A stretch of DNA of 64,000 nt from Bacteroidia bacterium (GTDB lineage Bacteria > Bacteroidota > Bacteroidia > AKYH767-A > OLB10). The stretch covers positions 1 to 64,000 of the forward strand of contig JAEUTI010000085.1 in assembly GCA_016788065.1 (NCBI GenBank), in the 5' to 3' direction. Positions 45,799 through 54,272 of this stretch are shown piece by piece; the first letter of the stretch is position 1; each line of letters begins with the position of its first letter. A program made the translations under genes and the position numbers. Under the pieces are notes generated by a model. That model was not told the origin of the DNA. It was given only the letters and a program-made list of their open reading frames with translations, and did not search any database.

Positions 45799-45806
45799 TA
45801 ACTTTG
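45799..45806 (+). promoter_or_regulatory. Promoter -7 element of the gdh-mscS-transporter operon
   Basis: TAACTTTG, an exact TAnnTTTG, ends 18 nt before the start codon. No good TTTG is seen at the expected -33 position. Confidence 0.5.
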
Positions 45807-45824
45807 CGCGTTGAATATTAAACT

Positions 45825-47051
45825 ATGTTTCAAGAACTAAAGAAATTTGAAGAAAAGCGTCCCGAAATTGTTTTCGAATGGAAAGACGCTGAAACGGAAG
45901 CTGAAGGCTGGATTGTTATAAACTCACTTCGCGGTGGAGCTGCCGGAGGTGGTACCAGAATGAGAAAAGGGCTTGATAAACATGAAGTTACATCACTTGC
46001 CAAAACCATGGAAGTGAAATTTACCGTTTCCGGTCCACAGATCGGGGGAGCTAAATCAGGAATAAATTTCGATCCATCAGATCCCCGGAAACGAGGTGTT
46101 TTAGAACGCTGGTTCAAAGCGGTTACCCCGATTTTAAAGCAATATTATGGAACAGGCGGCGATTTGAATGTCGATGAAATTCATGATGTAATAGAAATCA
46201 CCGAAAAATACGGATTGCTGCATCCTCAGGAAGGTGTTGTAAATGGTCATTTAGGTGGTGATATTGAAATCAGAAAAAACAAAATAGCACGTTTGCGCAA
46301 AGGGGTAATTTTATCGGTTACCGATACTGCTCTCGCTCCTTCCGGATCACGGGTTTACACTGTTGCCGATATGATTACCGGTTATGGTGTCGCTCATTCG
46401 GTAATTCATCATTACCGGCTTTCAGGCTCTTCCATAAAAGATAAAAGAGCCATTATTCAGGGATGGGGAAATGTTGGAGCTGCTGCGGGATTGTATCTCG
46501 CACAAGCCGGAGCTAAAATTACCGGAATCATTGATCGCAATGGTGGTTTAATTTCAACCGAAGGCTTTTCATTTGAAGAAGTAACTTCATTATTTCTAAA
46601 CCGCGATGGAAATCAGCTAAAAGCTGAAAATATGATGCCTGCATCAGAAATACAGGAAAAAATCTGGAGCAGTGGAGCTGAAATATTTATTCCGGCTGCC
46701 GCTTCCCGTTTGGTAAACAGAGATCAGATTGATGCAATGATTGATAATGGACTTGAAGTAGTTTCTTGCGGAGCCAATGTACCTTTTGCTGATCCTGAAA
46801 TATTCTTTGGTCCTACCGGAACTTATTGTGATGCGAAAATTGCCCTTATTCCTGATTTTATTTCTAATTGTGGAATGGCAAGAGTATTTGCATTTTTAAT
46901 AACCGAAAATATCGAAGTTACTGACCGGAATATTTTTGATGATGTATCAAACACTATCTTTGCCGCCATGCAAAAGGTGTACGAAAAAAATACCACTGGA
47001 ACCCGTATTGCTGAAACAGCATTTGGAATTGCATTACAAAAGTTAAATTAA
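45825..47051 (+). CDS. Glutamate dehydrogenase family protein (Glu/Leu/Phe/Val dehydrogenase)
   Basis: The 408-residue protein matches the ELFV dehydrogenase family: GGAAGGGTRMRKGLDKHEV, SGPQIGGAKSGINFDP (substrate-binding Lys), GTGGDLNVDEIHDV near 108, and the Rossmann motif IIQGWGNVGAAAGLYLAQAGAKITGIID near 210. It catalyses reversible oxidative deamination, most likely of glutamate, but the exact amino acid is not certain from sequence read by eye. The stop and the next start share one base (TAATG at 47051), opening a three-gene overlapped chain with a mechanosensitive channel and an ion transporter. Confidence 0.9.
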   Translation: MFQELKKFEEKRPEIVFEWKDAETEAEGWIVINSLRGGAAGGGTRMRKGLDKHEVTSLAKTMEVKFTVSGPQIGGAKSGINFDPSDPRKRGVLERWFKAVTPILKQYYGTGGDLNVDEIHDVIEITEKYGLLHPQEGVVNGHLGGDIEIRKNKIARLRKGVILSVTDTALAPSGSRVYTVADMITGYGVAHSVIHHYRLSGSSIKDKRAIIQGWGNVGAAAGLYLAQAGAKITGIIDRNGGLISTEGFSFEEVTSLFLNRDGNQLKAENMMPASEIQEKIWSSGAEIFIPAAASRLVNRDQIDAMIDNGLEVVSCGANVPFADPEIFFGPTGTYCDAKIALIPDFISNCGMARVFAFLITENIEVTDRNIFDDVSNTIFAAMQKVYEKNTTGTRIAETAFGIALQKLN

Positions 47052-48163
47052 TGTTAAGAAAAATGTCAACTGAATTTCTGAATCTTAATTTCCTTGGAAA
47101 TACAGTTGAGAATTATCTCTGGTGCTTTGGAATTATTCTGTTTGGAATAATTTTTCAGCGACTGCTTTCACGCGTCTTCGCACTGCTGCTTTATCGGATT
47201 TTTAAAAAGTATTCCGGTAATGTTGGTGTTAAAGAATTTCAGGATTTACTTCACCGTCCATTTGCAACATTTGTAATTTTAGTTGCAGGATATATTGGTT
47301 TTAATTATCTCGAGTTTCCGGTCAATTGGAATGTAGCTCCCGAAGAAAAATTCGGTTTGCGAATGGTTATTCATCGCAGCTATTTAATTGCGGTGATTAT
47401 TTCCATTACCTGGGTATTTCTCAGAATCGTTGACTTCATGGGATTAATACTCATTGATCGTGCTACAAGAACATCATCTCGTTTAGACGATCAGCTAATT
47501 CCATTTTTTAAAGATGGACTGAAAATATTCATTGCTATTCTTTGTTTCTTTTTCATTCTGGCATCTGTTTTCAATGTAAACATTGTTACACTGATTGGTG
47601 GATTAGGAATCGGTGGTCTTGCAGTGGCACTCGCCGCCAAAGAAACTCTGGAAAATTTATTAGGATCATTTACGATTTTTCTGGATAAGCCATTTGTAGT
47701 TGGAGATCACGTTAAAGTCGGTGCATTTCAGGGGCATGTTGAAACTATTGGATTGAGAAGTACCAGAATAAGAACCCTCGATAAAAGTCTGGTGACTGTT
47801 CCTAACAAAAAGATGGTGGATGCTGAACTGGAAAATATTACACAACGAACGATGTGGCGCTCCCGAACAGTTGTTAGTCTGATATGTTCCACTCCGCAAG
47901 ATTCCGTTCAAAAAATTATTTCGCAAATCAAAGAGTTCCTGGATCATCATCCGAAAATCCGCGAAGGATCAACAGTTAATTTTGACATAATTGGTCAGAG
48001 TTCACTGGATGTTCTTACGGTGTATTTTGTCCGCACCACCGATGCCGATGAATTTGCAGAAGTAAAAGAAGAAATTAATTTTAGAATAATGGAAATCGTA
48101 AGGAGCAATGGTTCTGATTTCGCCTATCCTTCAACGAGTATTTATATCGAAAAAAACAACTAA
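47051..48163 (+). CDS. MscS-family mechanosensitive ion channel
   Basis: The 370-residue membrane protein has about four N-terminal helices. The MscS pore/beta domain follows: IVTLIGGLGIGGLAVALAAKETLENLLGSFTIFLDKPFVVGDHVKVGAFQGHVETIGLRSTRIRTLDKSLVTVPNKKM near residues 180-260. A mixed alpha/beta C-terminal domain completes it. Such channels release solutes on hypo-osmotic shock. The start overlaps the gdh stop by one base; MSTEF at 47063 is an alternative start. Its own stop overlaps the transporter start in the same way. Co-expression with glutamate metabolism and an ion transporter suggests a role in osmotic balance. Confidence 0.93.
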   Translation: MLRKMSTEFLNLNFLGNTVENYLWCFGIILFGIIFQRLLSRVFALLLYRIFKKYSGNVGVKEFQDLLHRPFATFVILVAGYIGFNYLEFPVNWNVAPEEKFGLRMVIHRSYLIAVIISITWVFLRIVDFMGLILIDRATRTSSRLDDQLIPFFKDGLKIFIAILCFFFILASVFNVNIVTLIGGLGIGGLAVALAAKETLENLLGSFTIFLDKPFVVGDHVKVGAFQGHVETIGLRSTRIRTLDKSLVTVPNKKMVDAELENITQRTMWRSRTVVSLICSTPQDSVQKIISQIKEFLDHHPKIREGSTVNFDIIGQSSLDVLTVYFVRTTDADEFAEVKEEINFRIMEIVRSNGSDFAYPSTSIYIEKNN

Positions 48164-49425
48164 TGATTTGCACCATGCTATCATCAATTATTGTTCAGGC
48201 ACCTGCATTACTGGGAATTCCGGTTGAGTTTATATTATTTGCACTTACCCTGCTTGGTGTGGCACTCTTTCACAATCACACCCTTAAGGTTGCACTAATT
48301 GGTCTGGCGTCTATTCTTATTTACAAAGAACTATTCACCGATTTTTCTATTGTTGAACATATTATTGGAAGCGAAACACATGAGGGTGAATGGAATATTC
48401 TGCTAAATCTTTTCGGTTTACTAACAGGGTTCACCATTCTTGCCGACCATTTTGAAAAGAGTGGAATTCCTGAAAAAATTCCTAACCTTTTACCCGATGA
48501 CTGGAAAGGTGGCTTTGGGTTATTGATTATGATTGCCATTATTTCTTCCTTTCTGGATAACATAGCAGCTGCTATGATTGGTGGCGCTATAGCTATGGTG
48601 GTTTTTAATGGCAAGGTTCATATAGGATATATTGCAGCAATTGTCGCGGCAAGTAATGCCGGAGGAGCCGGAAGTGTTGTTGGAGATACGACCACCACCA
48701 TGATGTGGATCGATGGAGTTGCTGCTGCTGATGTTACACATGCCTATGCTGCCTCAATTACTGCCATTCTATTTTTTGGTGTTGTTGCAGCCATTCAACA
48801 ACATAAATTGCAACCACTGATTAAAAACAACACACATCATGTTGATATAGATTCAGGCAAACTAATTATCGTAGTTTTAATACTTGCAGGTGCAATTCTG
48901 ACCAATGTTTACCTCGATTTCCCTGCTGCCGGAGTATGGATTGCGATTTTATTGGGAGCGATTTTCCGTCCTGTTCCATGGAAAATGCTACCCAATGCCA
49001 TTCAGGGAAGTATATTTTTGTTGTCTCTGGTGATGTGCGCCTCCATGATGCCTGTTGAACAATTACCACCTGCTTCCTGGCAAACAGCTTTTATTCTCGG
49101 ATTTGTAAGTGCTGTTTTCGATAATATACCGCTTACTAAACTTGCTTTGGAACAAGGTGGTTACGATTGGGGTATTTTAGCCTATGCCGTTGGTTTCGGT
49201 GGTTCAATGATCTGGTTTGGATCATCTGCTGGAGTAGCTATTTCGAATATTTTCCCTCAGGCAAAATCAGTAGTCAGCTGGGTTAAAAACGGATGGCATG
49301 TCGCTGTAGCCTATGTATTAGGATTTTTTGTGATGCTTTATGTAATGGGATGGAATCCTCATCCTCCCCATAAAAAATCGCATACTGACAATACCCATTC
49401 AACCCCGGTTGAACATACTGAGTAA
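48163..49425 (+). CDS. NhaD/ArsB/CitMHS-type ion transporter, probable Na+/H+ antiporter
   Basis: The 420-residue protein has about 11-12 hydrophobic helices. Family-typical motifs of the ion transporter superfamily are LDNIAAAMIGGAIAMVVF near 125, SNAGGAGSVVGDTTTTMMWIDGV near 165, and a second inverted-repeat half with FDNIPLTKLALEQGGYDWG near 320. The histidine-rich C-terminus (HPPHKKSHTDNTH) is cytoplasmic or periplasmic tail. NhaD-type Na+/H+ exchange is the best guess, but citrate/arsenite-type relatives share the fold. It is the last gene of the gdh-mscS chain, joined by TAATG at 48163. Confidence 0.82.
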   Translation: MICTMLSSIIVQAPALLGIPVEFILFALTLLGVALFHNHTLKVALIGLASILIYKELFTDFSIVEHIIGSETHEGEWNILLNLFGLLTGFTILADHFEKSGIPEKIPNLLPDDWKGGFGLLIMIAIISSFLDNIAAAMIGGAIAMVVFNGKVHIGYIAAIVAASNAGGAGSVVGDTTTTMMWIDGVAAADVTHAYAASITAILFFGVVAAIQQHKLQPLIKNNTHHVDIDSGKLIIVVLILAGAILTNVYLDFPAAGVWIAILLGAIFRPVPWKMLPNAIQGSIFLLSLVMCASMMPVEQLPPASWQTAFILGFVSAVFDNIPLTKLALEQGGYDWGILAYAVGFGGSMIWFGSSAGVAISNIFPQAKSVVSWVKNGWHVAVAYVLGFFVMLYVMGWNPHPPHKKSHTDNTHSTPVEHTE

Positions 49426-49482
49426 CAGGCTACTTTATCACTTTGCATACTAAAAGTTAGCAGGTTCCGTTTTAGCTACATA

Positions 49483-49500
49483 TTAACACCGTAGTGTTAA
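49483..49500 (+). promoter_or_regulatory. Palindrome upstream of exbB
   Basis: TTAACAC-CGTA-GTGTTAA is a perfect 7-bp stem with a 4-nt centre, about 75 bp before the exbB start and not followed by a T-run. A TAATTTTA element lies near 49553. An operator for the exbB operon, perhaps iron-linked, is possible but unproven. Confidence 0.4.
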
Positions 49501-49575
49501 CAAACATCATTCACTCTTAACTCTTCAAGCTGCTTATCGGTCTAATTTTACACGTTAAAACTTATTATACCGCTG

Positions 49576-50268
49576 ATGAGCTTATTACTTCAAATTACCA
49601 CTGCTGCAACCGATTCATTGGCAGCAGTAGCACCTGCAACAGAAGAAACTTTATCCCTGTTTGATCTGGCACTTAAAGGTGGACCAATTATGGTTCCTAT
49701 TGCACTTTGCTCAGTGATAGCAGTTTATATCATTTTCGAACGCTATTTTTCAATTCGGAAATCGGCCAAAGACGATCCGAATTTTATGAATAACATCCGC
49801 GACTTTATCAGCAATGGAAATATTGATGCTGCCCGCTCCCTTTGCCGGAATACCGACAGCCCCATTGCCCGGATGATTGAAAAAGGAATTTCCAGAATTG
49901 GCAAGCCATTAAGCGATATTGAAAAAGCAATTGAAAATATCGGGAACATTGAAGTAGTTAAAATGGAAAAAGGTCTTTCATTGCTAGCCACGGTTGCTGG
50001 TGCTGCCCCTATGCTGGGCTTCCTGGGTACCGTTACCGGGATGATTAAGGCATTCTATAATATGTCGAAGGCCGGAAAAACAATCGATATTAGTTTGCTC
50101 TCTGGTGGTATGTACGAAGCCATGGTAACCACGGTTGCCGGATTGATAGTCGGGATTTTTGCTTTGGTAGCTTATAATTTATTGACGGCAATGGTTGAAA
50201 AGGTGGTTTTCAAAATGGAGAATTCTTCCATCGAGTTTATGGACCTGCTTCAAGAACCGGCAAAATAA
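49576..50268 (+). CDS. exbB: ExbB/TolQ/MotA proton-channel family protein
   Basis: The 230-residue inner-membrane protein has three helices. The conserved ExbB core is ATVAGAAPMLGFLGTVTGMIKAFYNMSKAG near residues 138-170, then ISLLSGGMYEAMVTTVAGLIVGIFALVAYNLL. The first helix follows FDLALKGGPIMVPIALCSVIAVYIIFERYFSI. It forms the pentameric proton channel that with ExbD energises TonB. exbD, tonB-type and folC genes follow. A hairpin lies in the 93-bp gap before exbD, which may set relative expression. Confidence 0.93.
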   Translation: MSLLLQITTAATDSLAAVAPATEETLSLFDLALKGGPIMVPIALCSVIAVYIIFERYFSIRKSAKDDPNFMNNIRDFISNGNIDAARSLCRNTDSPIARMIEKGISRIGKPLSDIEKAIENIGNIEVVKMEKGLSLLATVAGAAPMLGFLGTVTGMIKAFYNMSKAGKTIDISLLSGGMYEAMVTTVAGLIVGIFALVAYNLLTAMVEKVVFKMENSSIEFMDLLQEPAK

Positions 50269-50288
50269 ATCAGTCAGCAAATTTCACA

Positions 50289-50304
50289 TCCCGGTACACC
50301 GGGA
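50289..50304 (+). promoter_or_regulatory. Intercistronic hairpin between exbB and exbD
   Basis: TCCCGGTACACCGGGA gives a GC-rich 7-bp stem just 21 nt past the exbB stop, followed by A rather than T, so it is not a plus-strand terminator. It could protect the exbB 3' end after processing. Confidence 0.5.
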
Positions 50305-50361
50305 AAAAAAAATACGGAAATACCAAAAACACAAACATTAACTTAGAATTACCAATCAGTA

Positions 50362-50766
50362 ATGGCCATCCGATCAAGAAATAAAGTGAATGCAAAATTT
50401 GAAATGTCATCAATGACAGATCTGGTGTTTTTGTTGTTGATTTTTTTCATGCTCATTACTACTTTGATCGTACCGAATGTAAATACATTAAAACTGGTTC
50501 TTCCAAACAGTAATACTGCAAAGCCTACCGAGAACTTAACTGTTTCGGTTGCGATCAATGAAAATCTGGAATATTTCATGGACGGACAACCTGTTGTTTT
50601 TGATCAGTTGGAAGGAAGTCTGAGTAACTTTGTTGCAGGAAAAACGGACCCTGTTGTAGTTTTACATACTGCCAATTCGGTTCCGGTAGAAAACGTAGTA
50701 AAGGTTATGGATATCGTTAACCGGCTAAAAGTGAAAATGGTGCTGGCAACCAATCCTGAGAAATAA
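50362..50766 (+). CDS. exbD: ExbD/TolR biopolymer transport protein
   Basis: The 134-residue protein has a short cytoplasmic N-terminus, one helix with the essential Asp (SSMTDLVFLLLIFFMLITTL near 17-37) and a periplasmic domain with KLVLPNSNT and a repeat of the ExbD fold. It couples ExbB proton flow to the TonB-type partner. The stop shares one base with the start of the next gene (TAATG at 50766). Confidence 0.94.
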   Translation: MAIRSRNKVNAKFEMSSMTDLVFLLLIFFMLITTLIVPNVNTLKLVLPNSNTAKPTENLTVSVAINENLEYFMDGQPVVFDQLEGSLSNFVAGKTDPVVVLHTANSVPVENVVKVMDIVNRLKVKMVLATNPEK

Positions 50767-51599
50767 TGGAAACACAAGCACAGGAGAAGCAATCGAAAGG
50801 AGCCGGTTGGGTAGGTACACTTGCCTTTCATGGTGCTTTGCTTGCTATCCTCATTTTCATAAAACTAATGGCTCCAATACCTCCTCCGGAAGAGGAAGGA
50901 ATGCTCATAAATTTTGGTAATTCTGATCAGGGAACCGGTGATGTGCAACCTACTCAAGTCACCAATGCAAACTCTCCTCAGGAATCGAATGCTGATCAGT
51001 TAAAAGAACCTGAAGAAAGTGTCGCTGATCCCGTGAAACCTCAGCCGCAGTTGACTCAGGACGTTGAAGATGCTCCAAAAATAAATACGGAGAAGCCAAA
51101 ACCTAAGCCGGTAGAAAAACCCAAAACAAATCCAAAACCTGTGGAACAACCGAAGAAACCGGTTGAGCCTACACCCGATCCGAAAGCATTGTATCCGGGT
51201 AAGAAAAATAATAATGGTCAGGGTAGCAGTGGCAGCGAAGGTCAAACCGGTAATCCGGGCGACCAGGGATCTCCCGATGGTTCTCCCGATTCGAAAAATT
51301 ATACAGGAAGCGGTAAAGGTGATTCCGGAGTTTCATTCGATCTTGCCGGAAGAAGCATGACGCGCAAACCAAGTATTTCTGATCAGTCGCAGGAAACAGG
51401 TAAAGTAATTATTGAAATTGTAGTCGATAAAGATGGTAATGTAACTACTGTAAATGGTCCTGCACGCGGCTCAACCACTTCAGCGCCGGTATTGGTTGCT
51501 AAAGCAAAACAGGCTGCGAAAAATGCTAAATTCAGCAAGAGCCCATCGGGAGTTGAAGAACAAAGAGGCACTATTACTTTTGTGTTTAAATTTGAATGA
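50766..51599 (+). CDS. TonB-type energy transducer
   Basis: The 277-residue protein has one N-terminal helix (LAFHGALLAILIFIKLMAP near 17-36), an acidic segment, and a Pro/Lys-rich periplasmic spacer (KPKPKPVEKPKTNPKPVEQP near 105-140). A Gly/Ser-rich linker and a C-terminal domain of TonB/TolA type follow (VIIEIVVDKDGNVTTVNG ... AAKNAKFSKSP ... GTITFVFKFE). It links ExbBD to outer-membrane TonB-dependent receptors or a TolA-like role; the gene order fits either. No receptor gene is adjacent. Its stop overlaps folC (ATGA at 51596-51599). Confidence 0.88.
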   Translation: METQAQEKQSKGAGWVGTLAFHGALLAILIFIKLMAPIPPPEEEGMLINFGNSDQGTGDVQPTQVTNANSPQESNADQLKEPEESVADPVKPQPQLTQDVEDAPKINTEKPKPKPVEKPKTNPKPVEQPKKPVEPTPDPKALYPGKKNNNGQGSSGSEGQTGNPGDQGSPDGSPDSKNYTGSGKGDSGVSFDLAGRSMTRKPSISDQSQETGKVIIEIVVDKDGNVTTVNGPARGSTTSAPVLVAKAKQAAKNAKFSKSPSGVEEQRGTITFVFKFE

Positions 51600-52891
51600 C
51601 CTACAAAGAGACCCTCGACTATTTGTTTGCCCAATTGCCCATGTTTCACCGTATAGGGGCAGCAGCATATAAAGCCGATCTCAACAACACACATGCAATC
51701 ATGGAAATGCTCGATCATCCTGAAAAGGATTTCAGATGCATTCACATTGCAGGCACCAATGGAAAAGGTTCTACTTCAAATATGCTGGCAGCTATTTTAC
51801 AGCAAAGTGGTTACAAAACCGGACTCTATACTTCCCCTCACCTTCGCGATTTCAGAGAACGAATCCGGATTGATGGAAAGATGATTGGTCAGAATGATGT
51901 GATTACTTTTGTAAAAAAATACCGCAAAGAATTTGAAGCAATTGAACCTTCTTTTTTTGAATGGACAGTAGGCCTTGCATTCGATTACTTCAGTAAAAAA
52001 GATGTAGATATCGCTGTTATTGAAACCGGATTGGGTGGGCGACTCGATTCTACAAATGTGGTTACTCCTTTGGTTTCTGTGATAACAAACGTTCAGTGGG
52101 ATCACATGAGTTTGCTGGGTAATACATTGAAAAAAATTGGTGCCGAAAAAGCAGGTATCATTAAAAAAGAAGTTCCGGTGGTAATCGGACAAACACAAAA
52201 AGAAACAGCCTCGATTTTCAAGACCAAAGCAAAGAAAATGCAATCGCCTATTTTCTTTGCAGATAAAAATTACAAAGTTGAGTTCAGTAATCAAGATGAA
52301 GATTCTCCCGGCAAAATTGAAGTTGATGTCTTGCGAAAAAAACTACCCTATCTTAAAAATTTAGTTGTTGACTTAGGTGGTTGGTATCAAACGGTAAATA
52401 TTGCTACGGCATTGCAGACCTGTGAAATTCTGGAAGAAAAAGGATTTGAGCTTAACAGGAAAAATATCCGCAAAGCTTTAATGAATATCAAAAAACTCAC
52501 CGGTTTTGCAGGTCGTTGGCAGGTAATAGGTAAAAATCCACTGATCATAGCCGATACAGGTCACAATGTGGATGGCTTAAAATTGGTTGTTCAGCAAATA
52601 AAAGCAACACCTCACAAGCACCTTCATTTTGTAATGGGAATGGTTCAGGATAAAGATATTTCAAAAGCACTTGCTTTGCTGCCGGTAAATGCATCCTATT
52701 ATTTTTGTAAACCCGATATTCCACGTGGATTAGATGCAATGGTATTGCGGGAGCAGGCCGCAAACTTTAAACTCAAAGGAAATATCTATCCTAGCGTGAA
52801 AAAAGCACTTGATGCTGCGGTAAAAAAAGCCGGTAAAAATGATCTGGTATTCATTGGTGGCAGCACTTTTGTGGTTGCTGAAATAGTTTAA
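51596..52891 (+). CDS. folC: Folylpolyglutamate/dihydrofolate synthase
   Basis: The 431-residue Mur-ligase-fold enzyme shows the P-loop HIAGTNGKGSTSNMLAAIL near residue 55, SPHLRDFRERIRIDG (folate-binding), VIETGLGGRLDSTNVV near 145 and NVQWDHMSLLGNTLKKIGAEKAGIIK near 165. The C-terminal part includes IADTGHNVDGLKL. It makes dihydrofolate and/or adds glutamates to folate. Its start overlaps the tonB-type gene by four bases, so a folate gene is translationally tied to an envelope-energy operon. Confidence 0.95.
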   Translation: MTYKETLDYLFAQLPMFHRIGAAAYKADLNNTHAIMEMLDHPEKDFRCIHIAGTNGKGSTSNMLAAILQQSGYKTGLYTSPHLRDFRERIRIDGKMIGQNDVITFVKKYRKEFEAIEPSFFEWTVGLAFDYFSKKDVDIAVIETGLGGRLDSTNVVTPLVSVITNVQWDHMSLLGNTLKKIGAEKAGIIKKEVPVVIGQTQKETASIFKTKAKKMQSPIFFADKNYKVEFSNQDEDSPGKIEVDVLRKKLPYLKNLVVDLGGWYQTVNIATALQTCEILEEKGFELNRKNIRKALMNIKKLTGFAGRWQVIGKNPLIIADTGHNVDGLKLVVQQIKATPHKHLHFVMGMVQDKDISKALALLPVNASYYFCKPDIPRGLDAMVLREQAANFKLKGNIYPSVKKALDAAVKKAGKNDLVFIGGSTFVVAEIV

Positions 52892-52894
52892 AAA

Positions 52895-53368
52895 ATGAAG
52901 CCGGCAACTATCAGTGAAATACAGAAGGAACTAAGTTTACTTTCGCAAAAAGAACTACTCGCCTTATGCTCCCGTTTACTTCGTTTTAAAAAAGAAAACA
53001 AGGAACTGGTTACCTATCTGCTCTTCGATTCCATTGATCAGGATGGTTTTGTAAGGAAAGTGAATGAAAGTGTTTCTTCTTCATTTGCCGAAATGAACGA
53101 CTCCAATGTTTATCTCATCAAAAAAAGCGTTCGGAAAATTTTACGTGTCATAAATAAATATATCCGCTTTTGTGGCGACACTAAAATGGAACTCGAAATG
53201 AGAATACATTTTTGTAAAGAGTTAAAGCAATTCAAAAAAGAAATTAATTCGAGTCAGCAACTTGCAAATATTTACATCGGACAAATTGATAAAATTCACA
53301 AGGCAATTGCAACATTACACGAAGATTTACAAGGTGATTTTGTTGAGGAAGTAGGTTTGTTGGAGTGA
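52895..53368 (+). CDS. Conserved-looking cytoplasmic protein of unknown function
   Basis: The 157-residue, highly charged, all-helical protein starts three bases after the folC stop, so it belongs to the same operon. There is no signal peptide or membrane segment. Lys/Glu-rich amphipathic helices (LSQKELLALCSRLLRFKKENKELVTYLLF, MELEMRIHFCKELKQFKKEI) suggest a helical bundle. I do not recognise the family. Short heptamer repeats follow at once. Confidence 0.8.
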   Translation: MKPATISEIQKELSLLSQKELLALCSRLLRFKKENKELVTYLLFDSIDQDGFVRKVNESVSSSFAEMNDSNVYLIKKSVRKILRVINKYIRFCGDTKMELEMRIHFCKELKQFKKEINSSQQLANIYIGQIDKIHKAIATLHEDLQGDFVEEVGLLE

Positions 53369-53379
53369 CAAGTTATCAG

Positions 53380-53425
53380 TGGCAAGTGACAAGTGAGAAG
53401 TGAGAAGTGAGAAGTGAGAAGTTAA
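53380..53425. repeat. Heptamer repeat (AAGTGAG units)
   Basis: Directly after the 52895-53368 gene, CAAGTGA and then several AAGTGAG heptamers run in tandem. They differ in sequence from the TTAATCC array but share the 7-bp period. Confidence 0.7.
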
Positions 53426-53511
53426 AAGAGGTAGTATGCCCTATGGTGGTGAGCTTAGCTCTTAGTGCAAATGTTTACATTAACTGCTAAGCAGAATCCC
53501 ATAAATATTTT

Positions 53512-53877
53512 TCACAAATCGGAATTTGGTTTAAATATTTTAAATTCAACTATCTTTTGATTTTTCATTTTATAAACAACAAAATCCATCTCAGTTTTCT
53601 TCTTTGAAATGGAATCACCGATTTCAAAATACCTGACTGCATCTCTGCCATACACGTTTAAATTGATGTTCGTGTCATTAACTAAAATTGTAGGAAATCC
53701 TCCTCTGCTTAATATTATTTCATCAATTATTCCGTGAAATTCAGAATTCAAATAAATGAATTGGAATTGTTGTTTAGAGTCATTATTATCAATCCAATCA
53801 TAAATACATATGCCCAATAAAAAGACCAAATTTAAATACCACCACAACGGAAATTTTTTCATCTTAATTTGGATCAA
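53512..53877 (-). CDS. Small membrane-anchored protein of unknown function
   Basis: The 121-residue product has one N-terminal hydrophobic helix (WWYLNLVFLLGICIYDWI near 12-30) and a ~90-residue soluble domain ending VVYKMKNQKIVEFKIFKPNSDL. MKKFP at residue 6 is a likely alternative start. No family is recognised. It stands alone on the minus strand in a repeat-bearing gap, and a fragment of a second copy of its 3' end lies upstream, so it once belonged to a tandem pair. Base composition is AT-rich. Confidence 0.6.
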   Translation of the reverse strand: MIQIKMKKFPLWWYLNLVFLLGICIYDWIDNNDSKQQFQFIYLNSEFHGIIDEIILSRGGFPTILVNDTNINLNVYGRDAVRYFEIGDSISKKKTEMDFVVYKMKNQKIVEFKIFKPNSDL

Positions 53878-53939
53878 CCTTTTTAGGTATATTTAAAGGG
53901 TTTTCATTGTCAGAAAAACACTAATGCCATATAAATTTT

Positions 53940-54002
53940 TCACAAATCTAATCTTGGTTTAAATATTTTAAATTCAACTATCTTTTGATTTTTCATTTTA
54001 CA
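53940..54002 (-). pseudogene. 3' fragment of a paralog of the 53512-53877 gene
   Basis: The minus-strand reading gives KMKNQKIVEFKIFKPRLDL-stop, almost identical to the end of the neighbouring gene (KPNSDL), and similarity runs about 15 bp past the stop. Upstream the frame is lost within a few codons. It is a remnant of a tandem duplication. Confidence 0.75.
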
Positions 54003-54125
54003 AGTCCACAAATAAATTTAGGATTTATTTATGAAAGGGCTTAAAAAATATTATTTCGCTGTGCAAAAAGTGTGCAAATAAAAAAAGCACCTATAACATT
54101 TAAGTCATAAGTGCTTGATTTTAAG

Positions 54126-54200
54126 TGGGAACTACTGGGTTCGAACCAGTGACCCTCTGCTTGTAAGGCAGATGCTCTGAACCAGCTGAGCTAAGCTCCC
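54126..54200 (-). tRNA. tRNA-Val (anticodon TAC)
   Basis: On the minus strand the 75 nt begin GGGAGCTTAGCTCAGCTGG, have anticodon stem TCTGC/GCAGA around loop CTTACAA (anticodon TAC) and TTCGAAC in the T-loop. They end AGTTCCC plus discriminator A. The acceptor stem pairs with one G-T. CCA is not encoded. Confidence 0.95.
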
Positions 54201-54272
54201 ATTAAATATTTTATGCTGACGATTTCAGCAGTTTTTCTTTTCGATCAGGAACCATCCTGAATCTCTGTTGGT

